DNA of 64,000 nucleotides from Uloborus plumipes (Eukaryota > Arthropoda > Arachnida > Araneae > Uloboridae). The stretch lies in assembly GCA_038373865.1 (NCBI GenBank), contig JAXGGA010002283.1, forward strand, positions 62,001 to 126,000, read 5' to 3'. This document shows positions 54,305 through 64,000 of the stretch, in pieces (the first letter of the stretch is position 1; every line of letters begins with the position of its first letter). The notes under the pieces are model-generated. The model made no database searches. It saw nothing but the letters and a program-made list of their open reading frames with translations, and was not told where the DNA came from. The translations under genes were made by a program, and so were the position numbers.

Positions 54305-56165
54305 TTTCCCTTATTTCCACTGCATATAAGTTTATAAATAAAAACTCAATCATACCTTCGTTTGGAAACATTTTAACTGTGATAAATAAACAGTTCAACT
54401 CCCTCTTGGGGTTATTTTCGTTTGGAAAAAACGATCGCTATGTTTTAGAAATAAATATTATTATTTTTATCTTTAACAATATTTGTACTTAAATGCTTGA
54501 TTATGAAAAAAAAATCAAAGAATTTTTATTTACCTATTTATCCCTACATGAGTATTTTTTACTTTTTTTATTGATTTAAATGTATCAATTAATAGGGTTT
54601 ATTTTTGACACGTATTTTCAGTCTTTTATTCCTTAAATTTAAAACTTAAAAATTACATTTGATTTTTAATTCTCCTCGGCAATTTCTAGTATTTTGAACA
54701 AGATTTAGTTGCAAATCTCAGGAGCTATCGTCATAAAGTGCGATATTCAATGAAGCAATGGAAAGATAATTTTTGCATGGCGGAAAACGCCACTTTTTAA
54801 GTTAATAGTTTATAATTAAAAATCCGTTAACTGTTCATTTTTTATGCAGTGTCATTTACGGATATGGCGAACAGTATCAACATGTTTAAGAAAATTTCTC
54901 AAATCGAACGACTCAAAATGACTGCTGTTATGCAGTGGCTAATATTACGGTGATACTATTGAGCAGAGGTAGCTGAAATGGTGAAATCTGCTGGAAACTA
55001 TAATAGGTTGTTCCACGAGGTGTGTGTGGAAAATAGCACTCAAGCCCAGTTTACTTGCTACAAATGTTCGTAGTAAAAAGAGGGGAAGTGTAGTAGGGTA
55101 AAGGTACCGAATTTGGGGTACTTTTTGTTTTTGTCACTTTCAACTAACATGCGTACGCAAAACATAATGAATAATATTGATAGTAAAATGAAGTTTAGGA
55201 TTCTAGGACTAGGATCGTTTTAATTTCAAAGCTTAAACCAAATATTTTAGACAAAAACTTTAATTTTTCAAAAATCGGGAAGAAATTTATTTGCATGGGA
55301 TGTCTCTCATTTTGGATTCGCATGAAAGTAAAGCTAGAAAACTACTGTTCGCAGTCGTACTCAATTAGCATAATAGAAAATTGTTCATGAAAAATTATTC
55401 CAATAAATGGGATATTCCATTATCCGAGATCAAAATAAACGTTATAACGGTTTGTGTGAGTACATTAAAAATTTATTATATTAAGCAGGATATTCATTTA
55501 ACCGATATTTCAAAAAGCGGGCAATATTTACTCTTTAAATAAATGTTGTTCTTTTCTATATTACCCCAGTGGTCTTGATGATCCGATTTGAAGCGTTTCT
55601 GATACTGAAACCATTTTTCACTCCAATGACTATTTGCAATCTATATCTACCCAGCGCAATCACAATACAGCATCCTTTTCATCTTTACTCTCAGTTCTTT
55701 ATTCCGCCTTTTCTAAAGAAAAAGAGACCTACTTTTGGCATATTACGTATTTTACTCAATATTGCGACTCACCCCACACTCTGCCTTTCTCTAATTTTCA
55801 CTTTTTAACACATGCTTTAATTATGCTTGAAACCCAATAAGTACTGGGAAAACACTCTTAATATTAGTACAGAAAAAAGTTATACCGTTATAACTTTGTA
55901 CATGTAAGAACTGTGTAAAATGTTTAGTGTAGCACTGTAAAAAAAAAAAAAAAAAAAAGATATGAACTGTGAAACAATCAAGCACCTATAACCTCCACAA
56001 CTGCAGCTCAGACCAATATTTCTGGTCACAACCACAAAACATCAATACCCAGACAAATAGCTCCGACATTATTCATAAATGTCGGATGTATGTATATGAA
56101 AAAAGCATAGGTACCCCAATTCCGTATTAGGAAGTACCGTCATATTGGGTGACTTCACTCTTGGG

Positions 56166-57291
56166 TAGGGATGCACCGATAAGCAAATTGGCCGATTACC
56201 GATTACCGATTAATCGGCGAATGAGAATCAGCCGATTAATCGGCAGAGCCGATTAATGTTCGGGTTTATTATTTTTAATATTACCAATTTCACCCTCACT
56301 GTTTTTATCCTTTCTAATACAATTCCGATTTTTAAAAATGGTTACTTATTTGTTTTGACAAAAGATTTGTTTTTCTCCATTTTTCCATGTTAAATAATTT
56401 TAAAATTTTATCAACTTCCTTTGAAGTTATTTAAATGTTTTTGTAAATAAAATTACATCAACACAGTAGACATAATAGTTATTAAAACAAATGAGGGGGG
56501 AACTGTGATGAGCACTTTAATTTAGGGGTGTTCTTAATTTAAATTTAATTTTCAACTATAAGTAGCCATTTAATTCAGGACTTGTTCTTTGAAAATTAGA
56601 GGTTATTTAAAAGCAATAAGCTAAAGAGAAAAATATCGAGACATGAAAAATGTTGCAACATTGTCTATAAGTATAGATTTATTCAGAATAGGAATATTAA
56701 ATTATTAAATCATTTATATCAACTGAGAGGCAATTTATTATTATTATTTTTATTTCGTATTTCATTCTTTGAATTATTTGTTCTATTTTTACTCATTACA
56801 CTTTCGTAAAACGTGTAATTCTTGTTTGCAGAAAACTATTCATTTCTTGTTTATAAATTTATCCATCGTAATATTGTGTTCAAAACTCGCTGAATTAATT
56901 TTATTTAAAACATCTTTTCCGCCGGTTGATCAGCAAAATTTGACTGATTATAAATGAAATGAAATATTCAGGTATTTGAATTCCAACTTAAAATTTCAGG
57001 AATTTGCAGAGGGTTATCGTTTGATATTCCAATCAGTTTTACGTTTTCTATGAACTATTTGTTTTGTTTTTACTCTGTACACACTTTCATACTGTATGTT
57101 ATAGTGAGGATTTCAGAAAATTACATTTATTTACTGTTAATAAAACAATTTATCATAGTTTCTTAGTGAAGGTATACTTTAAAAGATAATTTAAAAAATT
57201 TAAAAAAGTTGCCGATTAATCGGCAAGATTTTGCCGATTATTGATAATCGGCTAAGTGGCCGATTATGGCAGATTAATCGGTGCATCCCTA
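56166..57291. mobile_element. hAT-type non-autonomous element
   Basis: The ends TAGGGATGCACCGAT and ATCGGTGCATCCCTA are inverted, with an exact 8-base duplication CTCTTGGG (56158-56165, 57292-57299). Both subterminal regions contain several copies of the palindrome GCCGATTAATCGGC or parts of it. The AT-rich 1-kb interior has no transposase. Confidence 0.93.
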
Positions 57292-58494
57292 CTCTTGGGT
57301 ATTGTTAGTGTTTGTTTAGTCCGTTAAACTTTCATTTCTTCTAATTCATTGTTTATATTTCGACGGAATCTATTGAATTGAATTTCGCATACCACTCCGT
57401 ATGTGCCTGTTGAGGTATCCCGCAGTAAAATATAAGGAGATGGGGGTATGCTTGAATTTTATGTTTTTATTGTGTCCGTATAATATTCATACAATTTATG
57501 ATAAACAGTAATTTACCGTCTTTAAGAGTGAAATGTACCATCAGCTCGGTTATGACATCTAGAGACTCCAGAAACTGCAGTCTCTGCATGTCTGGTTGAA
57601 TATTGCACCATTTTTGAAGTTTTAAAGTCGGACCTGATTTTTACAATGTGATATTTATACAAGATTAAGTATTTTCCGGAAAACACAGGATTTAATCTAC
57701 AAATACTAATTATAAATATTCATCGTTTTCCTTCAATGTGTAGACATGTATCAAAAAGAACAATTCTTATTTTTATATTTCCTTATCTTATAACTTATTT
57801 AAAGTTATGGCAAAGAAATTGGAGTCGATGTTTGGTGCTAATCCTCAACGTTTGAGCTTAAATTAACATTTATTACAAGTTTAACTCCCGACAGGCGTAT
57901 CTCAATATTACTCTAATGTTCTGATTGTCCATCGCATGTGATTCTCCGTTGTTACAAAAGGTTCAAAACATTTTTTAAATATATATATTTTTTTTTGTTG
58001 TTTTGTTTTTCTATTTTTTGTCAGAAAAACAGCGACAATGACATTCTCACACACTCTGAAAATAGCTATTTCAAGAAAATATTTATTTGAAAAATATATA
58101 TAATGGAAAGTCTTTTTTTTTTTCCAAAAATAAAAATGTTCGATCAAATTTCTGAAATAAAAACTTTTATAACTCACAGCATAGTTGACCGATAGAACCA
58201 AAAATCATCACTAGCAAACATATTTTAAGCATCCATAAATCATATAATTGTAAGATTGTACGAATAATTTAGAAAAAATATCGATATTTTTCAATTTGGT
58301 GCAATTTTTTGACATACTGTTAAAAACACACAAAAAAAAATCCATTTGCATACACAAAAAAAAACATTTGCAAGCACAAAAAAAAAAAACATACAAAAAA
58401 TTCATAAAAACCCAAGTTCAACTATTTATGAACAATTTATATAAATTCTAACTATCAATCAAAATTCATAGAACAATGATAAACATAGATTTAC

Positions 58495-58576
58495 CTTGTT
58501 TGTTTTCTTTGTCACTTATCTGAGAAATTGTAAATTTCTTTTTCTTCTTCTTTTTACATGACTGATTGTTTCCCAT
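58495..58576 (-). CDS. STK32: STK32-family kinase, coding exon 1 (start codon, N-terminal anchor)
   Basis: The exon encodes 27 residues plus one base: MGNNQSC, seven lysines, then FTISQISDKENKQ. The start ATG at 58576-58574 has A at -3 and G at +4, and an in-frame TAA lies four codons upstream, so no longer N terminus is possible without another exon. Vertebrate STK32 proteins also begin MG followed by a short polar stretch before the kinase domain, which supports the start. Gly2 with Ser6 fits an N-myristoylation signal; Cys7 and the lysine run could add palmitoylation and electrostatic membrane binding (inference). The donor is AACAAG/GTAAAT at 58494-58493. The seven-lysine run was not expected for the family and may be lineage specific. 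The next exon is about 13 kb away. Confidence 0.85.
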
Positions 58577-58578
58577 TT

Positions 58579-58602
58579 TCAATATTTAGTAGTTTCCAGC
58601 AT
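58579..58602 (-). promoter_or_regulatory. Upstream ORF of 7 codons before the STK32 start
   Basis: On the minus strand an ATG at 58602 opens a 7-codon frame (MLETTKY, stop) whose TGA ends two bases before the STK32 ATG. If transcription starts upstream of it, it could dampen or regulate initiation at the main ATG by reinitiation. The leader extent is not known, so the role is inference. Confidence 0.4.
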
Positions 58603-59449
58603 CTCTTTCACGAATTGACATAGCTTCTAATCCCTATGATTTAATTGCTCTTGAAGTGCCTTTATCTACGTATACGTTTTCATCTGAAATTGCGTCTTTC
58701 TAACTTTTAAAGAAAACCTGTGATTATTTTGCTTCTTCATGATATTCTTCATGTAGTCTAATTCAGAAAATAATGTTTCGTCTTTCGTTTCGGGGAAACA
58801 ATTACTTACTAAATTTCATTCATCACAAAATTAAAAAAAAAAAAACTTGTAAACTGAAAAATATTTACATAATAGCATTTTCTTTCCACTTTTTTAATCC
58901 ATAATTTGATAGAAAAAAATAGTTGCAGTATCCATATATATTTTCTTCGTTATCACTCAATTTCTATTAATTTTAATTATACTGGTTACATCTTATGATT
59001 TTTAATATAATAGAAGAGTACTTTAAAAATAAGCTTTTCAACGTTATTTCAGATTTATCTTGCAACAACGAAATCCAAAGTTTTGATGAAGTAATTTTAA
59101 CCCAGCGGAAATCAACAAGTGTCAATCAAAATTAGCACGTGCTGTGGCATTTTCTTATAACATGCTACTTATTGCACTCTACTCAAAGTGAACTTTCAAA
59201 AGTAAATGAACTCTCATCACATAAAAGTATAAGTGTCGGAATTACAACACAAATTACCCGTCACACGTGGAAGGAAACCTAACGTTGGAAATTCTATTGA
59301 AACGGATATCCGCAACTCAGATATCAACAATCAATATCCTTTTACTATATTCAATCACTCCGCTTAGTTCTGTCGCCAAGTTTGAAATACCAAACTAGGT
59401 AAACATCTCCATATTATGCATGTTATTATACATGTCGAACGGAAAGCGC

Positions 59450-59680
59450 TGACTATCTACTAGTTAATCCTACATCGGAATGAACTAGGAAATAGATGGG
59501 AGAGTGCGAGATCCCGAATCGACGTCATCCGAAGCGAGCAATATTATTCGCTATGACGGAAGACGTGTTTGAGCATGCGTTGCAGGTCCCTTCGATTTTT
59601 AAGAGTTCGAGCATCCTATGCCGTGCGAAGAACTTTCGAATGCGATTATCAGTGTCTCTTTTTCGGTGATCATTAATGAA
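59450..59680 (-). promoter_or_regulatory. STK32: CpG-dense block, candidate STK32 promoter / first noncoding exon
   Basis: About twenty CpG dinucleotides cluster here in an otherwise CpG-poor, AT-rich window. The block contains a CRE-like ATGACGTC (minus strand, near 59522-59529) and an NRF1-like half site GCATGCG (near 59574). It lies about 0.9-1.1 kb upstream of the STK32 start codon, where a promoter is expected. No TATA box is obvious. Identification rests on base composition and position only. Confidence 0.4.
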
Positions 59681-60554
59681 CTATGCATTCACGCTATTGA
59701 GATTTCTAATAGTGAGAAAAAATTCAACAAGTGGAAGAGTTGAGCAAGGAAATATTTTGCTTTGTAAAACTTTCGCTCTGTGCTATTTATTTTTTGGAAT
59801 TTAATTGTTGATTTTTAATCTATTTAGGTATCTTTAAACAAAATCTAGTTACGGAACGAACAGGTGTTTTTTTTTTTCTTCTTTTTACATCTTACGTTAC
59901 TTACAAGTAAATATGAAAAAAGAGCATGAAGAAAGTTTTATTGTATTGTAAAAGTGTCGCAAAAAATTGAAAAAGTAACAAAAATGTCAAAAACCAATGA
60001 AATAAATATATATAAACAAAAATTTTAAATAATGTTTAAAGATTGAGAAATGAGTGTCTGTCAGTCTGCCTTTCGGTCTGTCTCATGTAAAAAAATGACT
60101 CATCTTTTCAATGGAAAAAAAAATCTGGATGGGTGAGTTTACTCATATACGCGTATTCGAAGGAGTACTTTTAAAATGTCTATCTTAGGAGCTTATATGT
60201 TAAATATATAGTTTGGTACTTACAAATTTGAAGAATTTTGTTTTTTTTAGTAGTATTAAAAATTCGAAAGGAAAGGTGTATTGTTAAGAAATCATGTTTG
60301 CAACAACTGCAATAAACACATAAATACTGCAGAGAAAAACACGTAATGTGTACATTTATTCAAAAATGATAGTTTCATTTTTCAAATGCAATCACAATAT
60401 AAACAGCAGTTTGTAATAGTCTTGAAAAAAATCGGAGGTGGTTTGAATCCTAAAAACTCATCCCTTAAATACGCCCCTGATATGTGCATATTTATTCAAA
60501 TTGGTCAAATAAATGTATTAAAAATTTTAGGCAACTATGGGAAATATTTTTCCT

Positions 60555-60720
60555 ATTGTTACTAGGGGGCTCCGCCCCCTGATCACTTCGCTCGCCAACC
60601 CCCCGTTCGTCGCCTGCGGCGCGGCTACCTGACCGTCTTCGGCGGTTTGATCACCAACCCGCTTCTGGTGGTTTGGAGCATAAATTGACAATATGCTACC
60701 GAATAGGGCGCAAACCCCCA
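60555..60720. repeat. GC-rich repeat island
   Basis: CTAGGGGGCTCCGCCCCCTG forms a hairpin and is followed by CACTTCGCTCGCCAACC, CGCCTGCGGCG and TCTTCGGCGG units. The composition is sharply different from the AT-rich surroundings. The motif style (short GC palindromes in series) resembles dispersed repeats seen in many genomes; the class is not settled. The 87-codon minus frame over it has no domain. Confidence 0.55.
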
Positions 60721-60834
60721 GGTGACAGTTGACGATTTTAATGGTATTTTTATCAATTTTTATTTCCGTCTGGTTAAATCTTAAAAACACAGTAACAGTT
60801 ACTTTACAATTTTTAATAATTCGCCAAATAAAGA

Positions 60835-60912
60835 AAAGAGCCGGTTAATCTTCAAAATTCAGCGGGTTATAAATAATCGGCAAAGAGACCGATTAATCGG
60901 TGAATCCCTCGT
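60835..60912. mobile_element. Right-end remnant of a hAT element like 56166-57291
   Basis: GATAATCGG-type motifs and ACCGATTAATCGGTGAATCCCT match the right terminus of the 56-kb element. The left end is not present, so it is truncated or rearranged. Confidence 0.65.
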
Positions 60913-60924
60913 TTGTACCATTGC

Positions 60925-60972
60925 TTCCCCCCCCCCCCCCCGCTCCCCAGAAAACTTGAAATGACGGGCCTG
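60925..60972. mobile_element. Partial hAT-type MITE, CAGGCCCGTCATTT family, copy 4
   Basis: Only the C-run and right end (CTTGAAATGACGGGCCTG) remain, directly after the hAT remnant. The left half is missing. Confidence 0.8.
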
Positions 60973-62315
60973 CATGTACATTTTTAGTTTTTAAGATGTA
61001 AAAACTTTTTAAAAAATCCGTTGGCTTAACATCAACAGAAATAAGCAATTGATTAATATAGAGCAATAATACTTTTATTTTTCATGCAGAAGAAAGAGCT
61101 GCAAGTGGTTTTATTCTTGGTGCAAATATTATTAGATATACTTTTTAAAGGAATTACATAAATATTATTATGCTTGAAAAATAAAAGAATAAAACAACGT
61201 ATTAATACACAAATGAGCGGGTATATGCACTTGCTTCGGAGTAACGAGAAACCGTTTTTTCAATGCAAAAGAAGTCAGTTGATAGATGAATATGCCTTAC
61301 TCGGATGTCTTTTCATTCGTAAGCTCACTTCTTGGGCATTGAAAAAGGGGTTCCTCGTAATTCCGAAACAAATGAAAGCAGTTTGCTGCTCATCTGTGCA
61401 TTCATAATTATGTTCTTTTATTTATATATTTTGCTCTAGTTTTACTTGATTTAGTTTTCATCTTTTTAGTGACGAAGAAAATTTGCATAGAAAAGCTGTT
61501 AACTTAGCAGTATCAATAAAAATTGCTCCAACTGTTTTTTTTTTATTCATTAATTCGTTTTTACCTATTCAGATTCATTGGGAGAAATGCTTTTTGTAAT
61601 TTAGTTCTGCAGTTTGTTTTGACTACAAACGCATGTTTAAGTGCTAGAAAAAAAATTGAGTTTAAAATGTCCCTTATGAAAGATTCATTAATCGTATACA
61701 TTTATTGAAACATAATACCTTTCAGTTTGAAAGACTGAACTTGATATCACTTTAATGTTAGCATTTAGTTGAATCTTTAGATAAAAGAGGCATACATTGT
61801 TTACAGAAATCAGTTTTAAGTGTTAAAACGCTATATTTTAACTAATTTGCAGCTTAATTCAGTTGATAGGTATTTATCTGCTGAAAGAAAATTAATGATG
61901 TTTTTAGATGGGAAAGTCATCTCGCTGGAGTAACATCTTACTTAACCTTTAAGATCATAGTTTCAAACACCGCATGTTTTGACACCTAAATGTGCAACCA
62001 GAACAGTTTTACTTTTGTTTATTTCGATCTGAATTTTTCAAAAATTTTGGAGCACTCGCATTTTTTAATTCACTTTCTCATGGAAGTTTCTTTTTCACCC
62101 CCCCCCCCCAAACCAAAAAAATGATAAACTAACAGCGCGAGAAAGCTTAATATCCTAGGCACTAGAAAAAGTATCTAAACAGTCAGATATTAACTACACG
62201 CCTAAACAGATATCAAAAAATAAAATTAATTCAAAATAGGATTCGAGAAGGGGGGAACTATGTGCTTGTATAAATATATATATATATATATGTATGATTC
62301 TGTTTGCCTCTCCCG

Positions 62316-62484
62316 CAGGCCCGTCATTTCGGGGTGTCAGGGGGGTCTATTGCCCCCCCCCTGGCTTTTAGAAATCAATGAATTTACACATAAGTGGGCG
62401 TGGTTTTTGTAGTTTTCCGATGAAATTGCATTGTTCTTGCATCCTTTGACCCCTCCCCTGGAAAAACCTAAAATGACGGCCCTG
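62316..62484. mobile_element. hAT-type MITE, CAGGCCCGTCATTT family, copy 3
   Basis: The ends CAGGCCCGTCATTTC and AAATGACGGCCCTG have an exact 8-base duplication CTCTCCCG (62308-62315, 62485-62492). The interior matches copies 1 and 2 (AGAAATCAATG...TTTACA.ATAAGTGGGCGTGG). Confidence 0.95.
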
Positions 62485-63266
62485 CTCTCCCGCCCACAAT
62501 GAATTTCAGAGAATAATTTGATTTCAGCGTACTCTTTTCTATTTGAACTTCTTTGTTCCACGACTATCTGATAAGAATTTTTTTCCAAAGTTAACTGAAC
62601 CTCAAATAATTATCAATGGATTTATTCTGTTGAATTTATTTTGCAATCATTTTGCAGCTATTATATTAGTTTGTAGCAGTGTTTGAATTTTTTGTTTCTT
62701 CTTATGAACTATTATTCTCAAACTAAAAAGTCTTCCCAAATTATTGTATGAGTGGAGCGGGGTGGGGGTGTTTGATACGCATTACTTAGTGCAAAAACAA
62801 AAAAAAACGATGTTGATTGCCGGATTTCTGACAGTCGACCAGGGGCGGGTCCAGAACAAGTTCTCGGAGGGGGCCATCCTCTGTGTATGCATAAAGGGGG
62901 AGGGATTGATTTATAAAAAAAGTGCTTTGGCAAAAACTTCAATAGTTAACTATGAAACTTCATACATTAGTTATAAACAAAAGAATATGGTTAAAATCTA
63001 GATTTCCTAACATACAAACACGTAAATTTACTTTCATTTGCAATTTTGAAGCAATGTAGCAGAAATTTTAGCAAAATAAAACAAGACAATCGCAGTAAAT
63101 ATTAGCCAACGTTAATCCATGCCTGAAATTTAGAGAGCATTGCTTAAAAGTATCAGGTGAGTTGCTGACAGTACCTTTGGTCAGGTCAGAGGAATGAATT
63201 TACTTTGGAACCCCCTTTCCATCCTCTCCTTGGCTACGTCATTATTCTCTTTTACTTACTTAAAAA

Positions 63267-63274
<8 letters not shown>

Positions 63275-63303
<29 letters not shown>
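63275..63303. repeat. (TA)14 microsatellite after poly(A)
   Basis: It is a simple dinucleotide run following an A-rich tract. Confidence 0.95.
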
Positions 63304-63306
<3 letters not shown>

Positions 63307-64000
63307 GTATATTATGGGAAACTCTCCCTGAGTATTTTTTTTCCAAAATCATATGGATATTTTAGATAGTGAAATGTTCAATGTCCAATTCATTATTTTC
63401 ATTTGATTGTTTAAAATACATATGTCTGCGGCTCCACTAAACACAATTTTTCACATTTTGGACTGAATTGCTGCTTTAGAGGGGTGCCTTGGATATATTT
63501 TATGTTTTATTTTAAATATCAAGTCGCCTTCACCTCTTTATAATTTTGTTAACAAATGCCGTATGAGCATTGTTTGAAAGTTCTTTTATATTCGTTTCAT
63601 CTTTCATGAACTCTTAATAAATTTTTAACATTACTCGGAGAATAAAACTAAATCGATTTAATCAATAGCAAATCATCTTTGTCACGAATAAAACAATACC
63701 GCAGAGTGTTTGAAAACATATAAAATTAAATGTTGAAATTTTACAGAATTTGCTTATGGATAGAACTGAAAAAAGTAGCTCAGTTAGCACTTTGCGAGCT
63801 GCCACACTGTACAGGTCTATTTATATTCTAGTGCTTTTTCTAGCAAAAGTTTAGTTTTCAAAGTAAATTAACTAAAAGGATGTTACTGTCAGAAGAATTG
63901 TTTGAAAAGGCTGAATATAAAAAAAATTATATTTGCTTCTATGTAAAAATAGTGATACAGTTAATGGAATTTTAAATATGTAAGACCTAGTTTTCATTTT

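Larger units (their letters stand above)
45496..58494 (-). other. STK32 intron 1: content overview
   Basis: This intron is about 13 kb, nearly half of it repeats: a hAT MITE, a large fold-back, a multi-terminus repeat at 49.5-50.3 kb, local tandem repeats, two SINE-type sequences, one short MITE and a 1.1-kb hAT-type element. The stretches 48010-49490, 52014-53200, 54320-56150 and 57300-58490 show no supported feature beyond poly(A/T) runs and one GT-rich tract near 52640-52680. Confidence 0.75.
59690..64000. other. Region upstream of STK32: content overview
   Basis: No exon or RNA gene is recognised. Features present are a GC-rich repeat island (60.55-60.72 kb), a hAT-end remnant, one partial and one complete hAT-type MITE, and a (TA)n tract. 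An old repeat fragment with a GGGGCGGGTCCAGA-like start lies at about 62841-62915. The remaining stretches are AT-rich without recognisable content. Confidence 0.7.

Noticed and set aside
55085..56150. Possible element bounded by GGTACCGAATTTGGGGTAC and GGTACCCCAATTCCG
   Set aside because: End similarity is short and irregular and no target duplication is visible.
61174..61407. 77-codon frame upstream of STK32
   Set aside because: Looks superficially protein-like, but no motif or splice context supports it.
61880..61975. Possible tRNA-like sequence (also 14826-14900)
   Set aside because: Only partial A/B box matches, no stem structure and no target duplication.

Overview
The window is a eukaryotic, AT-rich, intron-dominated and very repeat-rich stretch. 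The only host gene I can support lies on the minus strand: the first four coding exons of an STK32 (YANK) family AGC-group protein kinase, at 58576-58495, 45495-45440, 20440-20276 and 13625-13462. The exons join in frame (intron phases 1, 0, 0, 2) into 155 codons plus two bases. They read from a myristoylation-type start (MGNNQSC) through the glycine-rich loop, the catalytic lysine, helix C and the hinge to the LH(R) just before the HRD catalytic loop. The rest of the kinase domain must lie left of position 1. Introns are about 13.0, 25.0 and 6.65 kb, and the fourth exceeds 13.4 kb.

The introns are a collection of DNA transposons and SINEs. Present are: Tc1/mariner-type elements with TA target duplications (a decayed mariner at 11.8-13.1 kb, a fold-back Tc1 carrying two inverted half transposases at 35.8-37.2 kb, large fold-backs at 21.7-23.3 and 24.3-25.9 kb, and a four-copy CACTG/TA MITE family); pogo/Tigger-like MITEs; piggyBac-like MITEs with TTAA targets; hAT-type MITEs with 8-bp target duplications; a Helitron helicase fragment; at least two tRNA-derived SINE families with clean target duplications; and several local tandem repeats. 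A CpG-dense block at about 59.45-59.68 kb, roughly 0.9 kb upstream of the STK32 start codon, is the best promoter candidate. The right flank (60-64 kb) holds only repeats and unassigned sequence.

The element mix, the arthropod-type Tc1 transposase and the large introns suggest an arthropod, perhaps a spider or other chelicerate. This is inference from style of content, not proof. The most unusual theme is the number of long, nearly symmetrical fold-back elements (arms up to about 0.75 kb) in introns of one gene, several of which carry an extra, third copy of their own terminus in the central loop. No bacterial-type operon, CRISPR array or intact autonomous transposon was seen.
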